From Daucus carota subsp. sativus (taxonomy: Eukaryota; Streptophyta; Magnoliopsida; Apiales; Apiaceae), in assembly GCF_001625215.2 (NCBI RefSeq), contig NC_030382.2, positions 35,140,610 to 35,204,609 of the forward strand: 64,000 nucleotides of DNA, given 5' to 3'. Positions 1 to 10,965 of this stretch are shown here, in pieces. Each line of letters begins with the position of its first letter. Position 1 is the stretch's first letter. The notes beneath the pieces are model-generated. The model searched no databases, had not been told where the DNA came from, and saw only the letters and a list, made by a program, of their open reading frames with translations. The position numbers were made by a program, and so were the translations under genes.

Positions 1-1940
1 TGACTGCAACTTGTTTGATGCACAATTCCCTTAGATTGGAGTAAAAGTTTCATTCTACCTTCACAAAGTTCTAAAGCATTATCACTTCTGATACACAGAA
101 CATCAGTTTTAAATTGTTTTGCAGCATAGTTAATAAAACTATCCAAAACATCAACAACATCAGACTTGAATTTAAGCAAATGAACCCAAGTGTATCTACT
201 AAAATCATCAACCAGTGTGACAAAATAAGAACATCCATTATGATTCTTGACCTTGTATGGTCCCCACAAGTCTACATGAACTAGCTCAAAGATAGCAGAA
301 GTAACAGATGTACTAGTAGGAAAACTATTTCTAGTTTTCTTAGCTAAAGGACAGATCTGACATATAGTATCAGTCAAACATGCTTTTACAGAGCAATCAG
401 GCTTTAAAACTTTTATCTGAGCAAAAGGAAGATGACCAAGCCTTAAATGCCATAGTTTGGCCTCTTCTAGAGCACTGAGACAAGCTACAGAATTGCCTTG
501 CTTTTCAGAATTTGTCCTGTTGCTATGAACAGTAAAAAGACCATTTGTTAAATCACCAAGATGCAGTTGAGGCTTCTGCTGAGATATGTCCTGAAGTAAA
601 CATTTGGAGTTAGTGAACAAAACTGTAGAATTCAACTCTTGACACAATTTTTGAATAGAAATTAATCTGTAATGGAAGTCTGGAACATGCAAGACTCCAT
701 TCAAGATGATATTCCCATTTAAGATCACTGTTCCAGTATGTTTTACTTTAATTTTCCTCCCATCAGGAATAGTAATATAGTTGTTGTCATCATTGACAGG
801 AAGAAAATTGCTAAGATCATCCAAGTGAGGAGTGATATGATCAGTTGATCCACTATCAAGGATCCATTCTCCAGAAAAAGAGGACAATAAACACATTTTA
901 CCTGCCAATAAAGCATGGCCTGGAGATGTGCTTGAACCAGGTGCACTAGTGGACAACTTCTGCTTTTCCATGACTTCAATAAACTGAGCATACTGTTCAG
1001 CTGAGAAAGGACTAGCAACTTCAGCCCTGTCATCAGATACTGTTCCTGCAGATGATGAATTGAGAGACAATGCTGCAACTCGCTTCTCTTTTGGCTTGAA
1101 ATTAGGCGGATAACCGTGAACTTTGAAACATCTCTCAATGCTATGTCCTGTCATTTTGCAATGTGTGCAGTAATAAGTAGGCTTCTGATTTTGCTTCTTT
1201 CCAGGAACATTCTTATTAGGATATTTAGCACCAGAGGACCTTTCTGCAGCAAAGGCCAAAGCATCAGAAGAGTTCTGAGACTGAGAAGTAGAAAATTCCT
1301 TGTGATGTTCTTCTTGACTAATCATCCTGTAGACTTGTGTAACATTAGGCAATGGATTCAACATTAGAATATTGCCTCGAATAACAGAATAGTTATCATT
1401 CAATTTCATTAGAAACTGAATCACTCTCTGTGACTCCTGCAATTGTTGAGCGCCACAAGAACAAATAGGCAAAGGACTCACATCATCAATGTTGTCCCAG
1501 AGTGTCTTAAGATTTGTATAAAATTCTGAAACACTATCATTTCCTTGTCGAGTTTCAGAAACCTTTTGTTCAAGAGAAAACAACTGAGTCATAGAAGTAT
1601 AGCCAAAACGTTCCTCAAGATTTTTCCAAATTGCTCTAGCTGTTTTCATCAGCAGCACACTACGTGCAATAGTTTCATCTAAATTGAACAAGATCCATGC
1701 TGTCACCAAATCATTACATCGCTCCCAATCAACATACTCATCAGACGAAACATCAGGAACAATTGCAGTTCCATTCACAAAACTCAGCTTATTCTTAATT
1801 GAAAGCATAAGCAGCATACTGCGCTTCCAATTATTGTAACCAGTTCCATTAAACTTGACCGAAACTAGCTGATTCGAACTTGTATCAGACGGATGAATGT
1901 AGTATTTACTAGAAGTATCCTGACTAGGTCTTGTAGTCAT
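1..1940 (-). CDS. Ty1/copia gag-pol polyprotein, N-terminal part (partial)
   Basis: The frame starts at the ATG at 1940 and stays open for 646 codons to the window edge. In order it shows a copia gag N-terminal region (about residues 15-130, with the FNGTGYNNWK motif), a CCHC zinc knuckle (C258, C261, H266, C271), the aspartic protease active site D362-S-G-S-T, a GAG-pre-integrase region, and the integrase HHCC zinc site (H498, H503, C527, C530). Then come the first two integrase catalytic Asp residues, D557 (VDLWGP) and D620 (SDNALE). The third acidic residue, reverse transcriptase and RNase H lie beyond base 1. No stop or frameshift was found, so this copy could be coding-competent. It shares orientation with the dead copia fragment near 63 kb but is not joined to it. 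Confidence 0.9.
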   Translation of the reverse strand, partial: MTTRPSQDTSSKYYIHPSDTSSNQLVSVKFNGTGYNNWKRSMLLMLSIKNKLSFVNGTAIVPDVSSDEYVDWERCNDLVTAWILFNLDETIARSVLLMKTARAIWKNLEERFGYTSMTQLFSLEQKVSETRQGNDSVSEFYTNLKTLWDNIDDVSPLPICSCGAQQLQESQRVIQFLMKLNDNYSVIRGNILMLNPLPNVTQVYRMISQEEHHKEFSTSQSQNSSDALAFAAERSSGAKYPNKNVPGKKQNQKPTYYCTHCKMTGHSIERCFKVHGYPPNFKPKEKRVAALSLNSSSAGTVSDDRAEVASPFSAEQYAQFIEVMEKQKLSTSAPGSSTSPGHALLAGKMCLLSSFSGEWILDSGSTDHITPHLDDLSNFLPVNDDNNYITIPDGRKIKVKHTGTVILNGNIILNGVLHVPDFHYRLISIQKLCQELNSTVLFTNSKCLLQDISQQKPQLHLGDLTNGLFTVHSNRTNSEKQGNSVACLSALEEAKLWHLRLGHLPFAQIKVLKPDCSVKACLTDTICQICPLAKKTRNSFPTSTSVTSAIFELVHVDLWGPYKVKNHNGCSYFVTLVDDFSRYTWVHLLKFKSDVVDVLDSFINYAAKQFKTDVLCIRSDNALELCEGRMKLLLQSKGIVHQTSCS

Positions 1941-2166
1941 GATTTAGATGTGTAGAGAAGAAAAAAACTGTAGAGATGCAGATATTGTGCAATTGACACA
2001 ACTCAATTGACAATTAAATGCCAGAAACAGTAGGATTTGAAGTAAACTAAATCGAACGCAATTAGGTCAAACAGAGTAGAATATTGAACAAAACTGTGAA
2101 AAGATGAGAACAGAGAACACCTGTGCAAGAAATCACCATCAACATCGTCGAGAATCGATTACGCAA

Positions 2167-2178
2167 GCTCTGATACCA
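2167..2178 (-). other. Copia primer-binding site (initiator Met-tRNA type)
   Basis: Read on the minus strand the 12 bases are TGGTATCAGAGC, immediately after the LTR end. This is the standard plant copia minus-strand primer site and fixes the LTR boundary. Confidence 0.95.
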
Positions 2179-2579
2179 TGTTAATCGCAGCTTTATTCAC
2201 TATGAACTATATCTACTGAACACATATCTATGCTAGAACTACGTAATCTCCATTGAATATAAGCAAGCTTTGAACTGTACAAACAATGACTACTAGTAGT
2301 GTTTAACTATTCTATTTGCAGAGAGAGAGAATACTGTTTACTATTTGCTGAATACAGAAATGTGTAACTGAATGTGTAAAACGGATACTCAACTACAAAC
2401 TAGCACTGTCTATATATAAACGAATAGAGTGCTGTGCAAGCTAGTTATGTGCTGATGTGTCACTGCTCTTAGCTGGCAAGGTAACTAACTGAGCTGGCAA
2501 AGTAACAGAATTCTTAGATGATATTCCAATAAACTTACTGAAGCTTTGAACTGAATTAGATGTATAATACTACCAAACA
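2179..2579 (-). repeat. 5' LTR of the copia element
   Basis: This is a 401-base LTR with TG...CA ends in element orientation. The inner end is fixed by the adjacent primer site; the outer end is chosen at TGTTTGG. A TATATATA box at 2411-2418 sits in the LTR and is the likely promoter (U3/R border). The outer boundary cannot be confirmed without the 3' LTR. Confidence 0.8.
2411..2418 (-). promoter_or_regulatory. TATA box of the copia LTR
   Basis: A TATATATA octamer lies about 230 bases upstream of the primer site in element orientation, where an LTR promoter is expected. Confidence 0.5.
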
Positions 2580-2907
2580 TGTAGAACGAAATCTCTGTGT
2601 TCAAACCTATGATTGTGCACCTAATCAATAGGCTGCACTTCGTTTTGACAAGTTACTGTATTAATTAGGCTGCAGTCTGATGAATGATATTGCAACGCGT
2701 ACAGGAGGCATTCGGTACACTGTGATGTGATTTGCGAAACTTTCAGCAGTTCTGAATATGGCACTCCGTATTAATTAACCAAAGGAAGAAATAACAAAGG
2801 AATATCGTTTATCAAAAAAAAAAACAAAGGAATATCAAATTATACTGTGTGTATACTTTTTTTTCTTTTTTTTTTCTCACAAGACACTTTCTCGTATAAA
2901 ATTGTAG
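2580..2907. other. Gene-free flank of the copia element
   Basis: AT-rich sequence with A and T homopolymer runs at 2812-2824 and 2857-2873. No coding or element signature was seen. Confidence 0.5.
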
Positions 2908-4404
2908 TATGCAGTTAACCAATCAGAAAAGAGAAATTATTTTATGACCAATCAGAAGTCATTCCTAAATTTTAGACCAATCATATTTATTCTTCAACTT
3001 TCCTTCTACCACTATATGCAGTTAACCAAACAGAAAATAGGAATTATTTTAGGACCAATCAGAAGTCATTCCTAAATTTTAGACCAATCATATTCATTCT
3101 TCAACTTTCTTTCAACCACCTTATGCAGTTATCCAATCAGAAAAAAAGAATTATTTTAGCACTAATATTATTCATCATCCAACTTTTCTTCTATTAAATT
3201 TTATCCAAAATATTAACCACATACAAGTTAATCATGAGTTAGTCAATACAATTTTTTATTATACAATATAATTAATCAACTCCTTTTCATTATCTGATTA
3301 TAACTAAACTAATTAGACTCCTTTTCATTATCTAATTAAAAATAATATAATTAGATAATAATAGAATTTGAGATTTACTTTAAGTAATTTAATTTAATTC
3401 AATTCAATTTATGAAAAAATAAATTATTTTAGGATGTTAACCAATAAAAAAAAGAGCAATTAATTTAGTACCAATATATCATTCCTTATTTTAGGCCAAT
3501 AATACTTATCCGTTAACTTTAGATAATTTTAAAACAAATCAGAGTCCATACTGAAATGCAGTTAACCAATCAAAAAAGAAAAATTATTTTAGGACTAATC
3601 AGAGGTCATTCCTAAATTTTAGACCAAACATATTAATTCTTTAACTTTCTTTCAACCACCTTATGCAGTTAACCAATCAGAAAAAAAAAGAATTATTTTA
3701 GCACTAATATTATTCATCATCCAACTTTTCTTATATTAAATTTTATCCAAAATATTAACCACATACAAGTTAATCATGAGTTAATCAATACAATTTTTTA
3801 TTATGCAATATAATTAATCAGCTCCTTTTCATTATCTGATTATAACTAAACTAATTAGACTCTTTTTCATTATGTAATTAAAAATAATCTAATTAGATAA
3901 TAATAGAATTTGAGATTTACTTTAAGTAATTTGATTCAATTCAATTTATGAAAAAATAAATTATTTAGGATGTTAACCAATAAAAAAAGAGGAATTAATT
4001 TAGTAATAATATATCATTCCTTATTTTAGGCCAATGATATTCATTCGTTAACTTTAGATAATTTTAGAACAAATCAGAGTCCATCCTGAAATTTTTTATA
4101 TGAATAATCAATATTTATATTTTTAGATCAATTTGATAAATCTTTTTTAAAATTATACGAATCTCCACACCCTACAGATTAGAACGAGCTTTTTATTTAC
4201 TTGATGGCAAAGAAAAACAGTTTTCTTCTGTTGCGGTGGATAAAATATTAACATGTTACATGACGTGCATGGTCTTTCGAGTATTATATGATATATAAAA
4301 TTAGATATTTACTATTTTAGAAAATTAATTTCACACTTAGCCAATATAAACATCGTTTTTATAATTATAAATATATAATTATAATGTGATTGGTTAACTG
4401 CATA
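2908..4404. repeat. Inverted-repeat-bounded block with nested tandem duplications
   Basis: The block is bounded by an 18-base perfect inverted repeat: TATGCAGTTAACCAATCA at 2908-2925 and its complement at 4387-4404. Inside, a unit of about 100 bases beginning GCAGTTAACCAATCAG recurs near 2911, 3018, 3124, 3558 and 3664. A larger direct duplication of about 541 bases (3015-3555 and 3556-4095) includes several of these. The copies differ by point changes and short indels. No open frame is present, so it is probably a non-autonomous element that grew by internal duplication. Confidence 0.7.
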
Positions 4405-4900
4405 CCTGGGTAGACTCAGGTATTATAATATAGGATAAATACAAGTTAGCATCCAGAATGACCAGTTTTCATAAACCTCACAGTGATTTTATAATTTACT
4501 AAGACAAATTTTTTATTAAATCCATAAAATTTATTGACATAAGTGAATTTTTACAAGATATACACTTTTAAGGCATACTCGATTGAATTTAATAATTTTT
4601 ATTATTTCATAAATAAGTTAAGTGCATACAAATTATCAGAAATATGGCTATAAAGACAATTATGCAAATTAAATGAATATGCGTATAAATTAATTAAATT
4701 ATATAATATAATAATAATGACCGATATTAGGCATGTATCCACCCGATCCGATCGACCTTAACCCAACATTACTTTATTCAATAGGGGAAATTAAAAAACA
4801 TTATGACCTTGAAATTACTTGCCCGCTCGCGTTCCCATCACTAACTGGCTCCCCAGTTCTCATATATATATTATAAAAAATTTATATATAAATATTACAA
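4296..4900 (+). repeat. Dispersed repeat, copy 1 (paired with 6930-7530)
   Basis: This stretch is a diverged direct copy of about 6930-7530. Shared blocks include TTAAGTGCATACAAATT, the CCGATCGACCTTAA region near 4750 and 7380, and ACTTTTAAGGCAT. Copy 1 carries extra bases at about 4388-4416 where the end of the inverted repeat sits. The two copies are probably remnants of one transposon family. Confidence 0.7.
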
Positions 4901-4918
4901 TATTGTTAAAATTAAAAT

Positions 4919-5168
4919 AATTTTATACAAGTCCACCCATAAATTTTCATATGACTAAACAATATTTCTAATTTGTTGCGGTGGTTAAAATATTAACATG
5001 TATTACGTGACATACATGGTTTTTTGAGTATTATATAATATAAAATTAAATATAAAATATTTCTAATTTGTTGCGGTGGTTAAAATAATTTTACACGAGT
5101 CCACCCGTAAATTTTTATATGACTAAACAATATTTCTAATTTATTGCGGTGGTTAAAATATTAACATG
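4919..5168 (+). repeat. Short tandem duplications with a GTTGCGGTGG core
   Basis: Two modules, one around AAATTTTTATATGACTAAAC and one around GTTGCGGTGGTTAAAATATT, recur in tandem at 4925-5040, 5050-5130 and 5130-5168. The last copy continues after 6343, beyond the inserted solo LTR, so the array is older than that insertion. A related copy lies near 4210-4310. Confidence 0.65.
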
Positions 5169-6337
5169 TGTAAATCACAAGTTTTGATGATCACACTTCA
5201 GCAAGCTGCTTTATTATAATAGCCTACTCTTTTGATATTGCTTGCTTTAGCCTGCCGTTTTGTATCTGCTAATTCAGTTTTGCAGGAATTAAAAACAGCA
5301 AGCTGTTATGTGATAACAGCAAGCTGAACAGAGTCTGGACAGAAGCAGTGTTCTACTCGGATTTTGAACTCAAGATTTATACATGGGTTAGGACTTATAT
5401 ATTGTACATTCTCTGTTTAGTATATGATTTTAGTGAACGTTTTAAGCTCATTTAAAATCAATTAAACGTTTTCTAAATATGGGAAGAAGTTGAGAAGGAT
5501 TCAAAATCTTTTCTCTTAACAACTTCTATCATATCCCTAAATTATAGGAGCTGATTTCTAAACGTTTTTCAAATTCTAAACTCCTATAGTTTTGCATCTG
5601 ATTTCTCTCCAACGTTCACAAGATCGTTGATGGAGATATTCAGATCTCTAGCCGTTATATTATTTCTATATATATGGCTCTTGTGTTTTTCAGAAAAGCA
5701 ATCAACTCACTTTGAAAAACATCCATCTTTCTCTAAACTTCGAGCTTGAATTGTTCACTGCTATTATATATTATTTAGAGAATACTTTTGAGTTGTAATC
5801 ATTCTTCTTGTAATTGATTATTGTGGTTAGTCACCAAAGCTAGCGGGGTTCTTGGTATAGAACAAAGGGGGAGTTAGATAGAATTAGTCTTCACAAGGTC
5901 TGAGGTGCTAAGGTTCGAGGAACAAGGTGAATTCAAGGAGGGAAGCTCAAGGAATTCAGAGGTTCAAGAACAGGTGCACAGGGGACTAAAGTGTCGAGCT
6001 GTTTTCTGTCTGCTCAAGGTTTCAGCAAGCTGCTTTAGGTGACTGGGTAAAGGGAAGATATATTATTATTCTGTAATTGTTTGATTTTCAGTAATAATAT
6101 ATTCTCTTACCAAGTTGGTAAGGGACCAGGACGTAGACCATTAGATATAGGGGTCGAACCTGGCTAAAATCGCTGTGTCTGATTTACCTTTCTGCTCTTT
6201 ACTGTTTTGATATCTGCTCTCATAACAGCCTGCTATATTTGCAAAACAGTAAGCTGAAATATCTGGTAAAAGTTTAAAACTGACATTGGTAGCTAATTAC
6301 ACCTATTCACCCCCCCCCCCCTCTAGGTGTTATTTCA
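5169..6337 (+). mobile_element. Solo LTR, probably copia of Sirevirus type
   Basis: This 1169-base segment starts TGTAAATCAC and ends GTTATTTCA (TG...CA). It is flanked by the 5-base direct repeat ACATG at 5164-5168 and 6338-6342. It interrupts a repeat whose uninterrupted copies lie at 4978-5040 and 4217-4300, which gives independent support for the ends. No primer site, polypurine tract or coding frame lies inside, so it is a solo LTR left by recombination. The 3' end with a long C run followed by CTCTAGGTGT resembles Sirevirus LTRs; the family call is from memory and weaker than the structure call. Confidence 0.8.
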
Positions 6338-6342
6338 ACATG

Positions 6343-6929
6343 TATTACGTGACATACATGGTCTTTTGAGTATTATATGATATAAAATTAAATATTTCGT
6401 ATTTTATAAAATTAAATTCATACTCATCTAATATAGTGAAAATACCCTAAATAACTAATATTTATGTAATGCATGCCCAAAATAACAAACGTCGAGTTTG
6501 ATGCCTTTTTGATGCCTCTTTTAACCAATCCGTGGCGCATTCAAAGGATGCGTGTATATGAATCAAGTGATTTAACCACTACGGAGTACTTCTGATCCAA
6601 ATAAAGACAACCCATGCATATTTCTTCATTTCCAAAATAGCTTTGGACTCCGTGATGCTGTATGTATGACCATATATGTGTTTTCAAAAGAGAACAAAAA
6701 AAATGACACGCATTCTGACTATGCGTGTTTGTTGGTCACACATACTATATATGCGTAACTTGCAAGCAGATTTAAAATTTAGTTTAATCCTCACACACGA
6801 TTGATGCTCATGCACAAAATCAGCCAAAGCATGCGCATTAACTAGATCCGCACTCAGTATTCGCATTTTCTCTCTTTATGGTTATTTTGGTCCATTTTAG
6901 TGTGGGTGATCATTATGGACGATATGCGC
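6343..6929. other. Intergenic, end of the split array then AT-rich sequence
   Basis: 6343-6435 continues the tandem module cut by the solo LTR. The rest has only short chance frames and no recognised element. Confidence 0.5.
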
Positions 6930-7530
6930 AGAAAATGAGTTATATTAGATATTCACCCTCTAATATAAAAATCATTTTTATAAGTGTAAATTTATAATTA
7001 TAATGAGAGAAATAATATAAAATAAACACAAGTTAACATACAGAACGACCAATATAGAAATCTCACAATGGCTTTACAATTTACTAGGACAAAATTTTCA
7101 TTATGTTCGTGATTAAAATAGATATAAAAATAAAATATACTTATCTTTTTAAATTCATAAAATCTTATTTACATGAGTGATTTTGTTACAAATTTATACT
7201 TTTAAGGCATGCTCCATTGAATTTATATTACTTCGTAAATAAGTTAAGTGCATACAAATTTTCTAAACTATGGCAACGAAGACTAATCATGCGGATATAA
7301 ATGAATTTTTGCGTACAAATTAATTAAATTATATATTATAATAATGACTGATATCAGGGGATGCATTGACCCGACCCGATCGACCTTAATCTGACATTAC
7401 TTTATTTAATACGGAAAATTGAAAAAATTTATGGCCCTGAAATTACTCGCCCCGCTCCCTTCCCTGTTTACTAACTGCCTCCCCAATCCTCATATATACT
7501 ACAAAAAAAATTCATACATAAATATTACAT
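6930..7530 (+). repeat. Dispersed repeat, copy 2 (paired with 4296-4900)
   Basis: Direct, diverged copy of 4296-4900 at a spacing of about 2.6 kb. It lacks the extra segment present at 4388-4416. It lies upstream of the Helitron 3' terminus at 7969 and may belong to that element, though no clear 5' end was found. Confidence 0.65.
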
Positions 7531-7940
7531 AATTGTTGACGATAATATAATTTTATATGTACATTTTTTATTCTCTTATTAGTTTTTAATATCTCATATT
7601 ATAAAAACAAATTAGTTTAGATCAACATCGGTGCAAATTCAGGATTCAGTATGAAATTGAGATAATTCAGATTTTGGATCCGAAACCGGGAGCAGGGATT
7701 GCATTCGCATTCCATGATCTCTAAACGATAGTCGATCCTTATATAATATTTGATTGAAAAGAAAATATGATTATTTCATTTCATATAATATGAGGGTGTT
7801 GAGCAGAGTATTTAAGAAATAATATTATTTTCTTAAAAAATTTATACCTATATTATGTAATAAAATTATATAAATGATAAAACAATATGTACTTGAATTT
7901 GTAAGTATACAAACTTATTTTTATTTTATAAAAATAACCA

Positions 7941-7969
7941 TTCGGTGCGTAGCACGGTTGAAATGCTAG
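7941..7969 (+). mobile_element. Helitron 3' terminus
   Basis: A short hairpin (GTGC-GTA-GCAC) is followed about ten bases later by CTAG, with T as the next host base at 7970. A stem-loop just upstream of a CTRR end inserted before T is the defining Helitron 3' signature. The matching 5' TC end was not located with confidence. Confidence 0.65.
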
Positions 7970-8313
7970 TATATATAATAGTCACTGACAGGTTAGACAT
8001 GCAGAGATGACCAGAGATATTTAGACAATAAAATTTTAATTTTCAATAAGAAAACATCCATAAAAGGTCCTCACTATCATTATTTCTTCCACTCGTATAT
8101 CCTGAAAAAATAAGATACAAATAAAAAAAACATAATAAGTTCATACTAATAAAACTACCTAAAACGACAGTGGAAAGAGCAAATAAACTCACAATTAAAA
8201 AAAATATGAACATAATATAATTTTTTAAAGAATAACGAAAGTAAATCAGAAACTTATATAAATCAAAATATTAAAAAAAATCTACACCAAAAAAGTAATG
8301 AGATCTTTTTGAT
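7970..8313. other. Intergenic, AT-rich
   Basis: No gene or element recognised between the Helitron end and the MITE at 8324. Confidence 0.4.
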
Positions 8314-8323
8314 TAGATACATA

Positions 8324-8731
8324 GAGTAAAGTTCTATGGAGTCCACTTTTTATTGGAGTCCTTGGAGTCCATGCATGTTCTGCAATTAAAATATAGCTTA
8401 AAATAATACAAAACACATTATATTCGAATGATGTTCTACAAACATCATTATTTTATTGTAAATCTTGCGGATTTCATATATTTTACAAGTAAAACATTGC
8501 AATATATATTATTCTATAAAACATGTTTAGTTTTGCAGAACATACATGTTCATATTGCAGAACATATATACTGTACTGAGATTTGTAGGATTTACAATAA
8601 AGTAATGATGTTTGTAGAACATCATTCGAAAAATAATGTGTTTTGTAATATTTTAAGCTATATTTTTAATTGCAGAACATGTATGGACTCCAAGGACTCC
8701 AATAAAAAGTGGACTCCATATAACTTGACTC
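8324..8731. mobile_element. Mutator-like MITE with long terminal inverted repeats
   Basis: This 408-base element has inverted repeats of about 130 bases. The left end reads GAGTAAAGTTCTATGGAGTC and the right end is its near-perfect complement. The repeats continue through blocks containing TGTTCTGCAATTAAA and GATGTTCTACAAACATCATT. A 10-base direct repeat, TAGATACATA, flanks it at 8314-8323 and 8732-8741. Long TIRs with a 9-11 base duplication point to the Mutator superfamily. A 104-codon open frame inside is a by-product of the palindrome. Confidence 0.85.
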
Positions 8732-8741
8732 TAGATACATA

Positions 8742-9899
8742 ATAAAATAATACATGATAATATATAAACTTGATCAGAAAATAACTAGTTGTTATGTCGA
8801 TAAATATTTAAAATATAAATACTGTGTGTATACTTTCCCTTTTTGTAATGATACTGTGTGTATACTTGATGTAACTTGTAACTTGTACTGTAATTCTGTA
8901 AGAGATAATTGATAATGGAAACTTACTGAATCACATATCTAACAATAGTACTGAGCAATAAAATAAAATAATTTAAATAAATTACATTAATATTAGAGAA
9001 ATATAAGTAAAAAATATATTCAAAACTAATATCCAAATACGTTTATAATACATAAACTAAAATCTACATAACTATTAATTTAATTAAAAGATAAAATAGA
9101 ATAGCAAAAAGTTTTACAAAGTTATCTAATAAGTTGTAACAAATTTAAATCTTTATTGTATTTTTACCCGCGCATAAGGCTCTCAATTGATACGCACTAT
9201 CCGGTGTATCGGCTTATGTCCGGCTCGATTATATATATATATGTCTCATATTTGTTTTGAAAACGATCGGAGAAATTATGCCCGTATAATATATGATCCC
9301 GGATATGAGCATTCCTATGCCCGCTCTGATTATATCTCATATGATTTTTCATAATATGTTCCTACCCGAATATCCGAATATGATCCATGGTTCATAGCCG
9401 ATTCAAACTCATATACATATTATATTTTTTATCCATCAAATTTGTAAGTAAATAATTATCATTTTATAAAATTTTAATACCTAATTTAAGCCTAAATCTT
9501 CATAAAATATGATTTATTTAATGATAATGTTTATTATCTTCACATATATTCAATAAGTTATATAAACCTACATATAATTGTAAGTTTTAATTTAAATTAT
9601 TATATTTTATAATATTATGTTTATTTAGACTAAATGATAATTATTTGAATAATTGATATAATACTGATATTTAATGTTAGTGGATCATATCCGACTCATA
9701 TTCGATAGATCATAAACCACCCAGTTAAAAAATAGAAAATACAATACTGGATCATATTCGGTTCAGATCAGAAGCTCAAATATCCGTGATCGGTAATGAT
9801 TTCGGACCAAATCTGAACAAGCTAAAAATAACATGATCTGATACTTGAGCAGAGGTACCTGGCATAACCCGAATCTTTTTATAGCCCTGCTCACACACT
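8742..9899. other. Intergenic, old repeat rich in CGGAT/ATCCG motifs
   Basis: 8742-9150 is AT-rich without features. From about 9180 to 9890 there are many CCGAATATCC and GGATCATATTCGG-like words in both orientations, ending near 9888 with ATAGCCCTGC. The style resembles the hAT-like element at 62306-63222, but clear ends and a target duplication were not found. Confidence 0.4.
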
Positions 9900-10496
9900 A
9901 AGTACACGTGCCCATGGTTTAAAATTTTTTTTTTTTTTGGGACCTACATACGTATAAGAATTTTGACCACTCGGTATAGCATCTCCAAGGTGCTGGTTAT
10001 AATCGTTGGGTAGGTTAGACATGTAAGATATTAGATAAAATTTGGTGAACCCCGTAAAACATTGTGGTTTGACGATATTGACTATATTGATAGGTTATAA
10101 TTTGAAAATAATATGTTACTAATATTTAGATTGTTATAAATGAACTATATCAATTTAATATGTTAGTTGATGATGTGTAATATTCCCACCGATTTCTTGC
10201 AAGTCTGTAGAAATTTGACAAATATAATCATCTATAGAAGTTTGACAAATATAATCATCTATAGGAGGTTAGCTAAATCATACACAATAGATGTAGATGG
10301 GTCGAGTGTAAAATTTTCAAGACATGACTATATTTTTATTTTTGGTATGTCAACTCATTTTTTAGGTAACGGTTATTCATGAATGGAGTTGCTCTTAATA
10401 TTTAAGTTTGATTTATAATCTTATTGGTATTAATATTTCCGTTTCTATATATTTTTCATAAAAATCGAAAATAAAATGAGAAACTAAGAAGAATCG
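9900..10496. other. Intergenic, nothing recognised
   Basis: AT-rich. A short direct repeat (AATATAATCATCTATAG-like) occurs at 10218-10265. No credible gene. Confidence 0.4.
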
Positions 10497-10660
10497 GGCC
10501 GTTTGGGCAAATTTAAAAAAAATGATTTCTTAATTAAAATAAAGAAGTGGATTAGAAGTGAGAAGTAAATAAGTTAATAAAGTGTTTGGAAAAGAAGTAG
10601 AACTCCGAGAAAGAAGATAGCATTCTCAACTTCTTAAAAGTGCTTCTACCAAATCAATCA
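10497..10660 (+). repeat. Truncated copy of the GGGCCGTTTGG MITE family
   Basis: The left end GGGCCGTTTGGGCAAATTTA and the body (AGAAGTGA, AAGTAAATAAGT, TTCTTAAAAGTGCTTCT) match the complete element at 40021-40247. The right end is missing. Confidence 0.7.
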
Positions 10661-10679
10661 TTTTATGAACTCTAAAAAA

Positions 10680-10920
10680 TTTCATCGAACATTTGAATAC
10701 TATTAGATTTTAATAGATTTTAAATAATCCCAATTAAATATCATCGAAATTTAAAGCATAATTTAAAATCCTAATTGAATATCACCCGATTTTATAGTAT
10801 AATTTAAAATCTCAATTAAATATCTTAAAATTCTGATATACTTTTTAAAATCTGGTTTGAATATCCTCGCATTTCATAAATAAAAAAATTATAAAAATTT
10901 CAGTTGAATACAACACTTAT
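10680..10920. repeat. Degenerate short-module repeat related to 38590-39043
   Basis: A module of about 45-50 bases around AAAATCnnAATTGAATATC recurs four to five times. The same module and order occur at 38820-39040, so this is a partial, older member of that family. Confidence 0.6.
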
Positions 10921-10965
10921 ATAACAACTAAGGAATGTATTAATCACTAACAACAAAATTAACAA

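Larger units (their letters stand above)
1..2579 (-). mobile_element. 5' half of a Ty1/copia LTR retrotransposon
   Basis: On the minus strand the order is LTR (2579-2179), primer-binding site (2178-2167), a leader of about 230 bases, then one open gag-pol frame that runs off the window at base 1. The LTR begins TGTTTGGTAG and ends TTAACA in element orientation. The next 12 bases, TGGTATCAGAGC, are the classic site complementary to plant initiator-Met tRNA. The 3' LTR and target duplication lie outside the window. The uninterrupted frame suggests a fairly young copy. Confidence 0.92.

Noticed and set aside
743-1138. Minus-strand 131-codon frame
   Set aside because: Overlaps gag-pol in another frame and shows none of its motifs; the frame from 1940 is the real one.
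1116-1367. Plus-strand open frame over the copia element
   Set aside because: Antisense shadow of the gag-pol frame, which carries all recognisable motifs.
2908-4100. CRISPR-like or satellite array
   Set aside because: The units are about 100 and 541 bases, diverged and without regular unique spacers; this is an internally duplicated plant repeat.
4332-4435. Helitron 5' end on the minus strand at 4435 (TCCTATATTATAATA)
   Set aside because: Part of the motif is shared with the paralogous copy at about 6980-7004 and no 3' CTAG end was found in the right direction.
8428-8742. 104-codon open frame
   Set aside because: It lies almost wholly inside the Mutator-like MITE and is produced by its inverted repeats.
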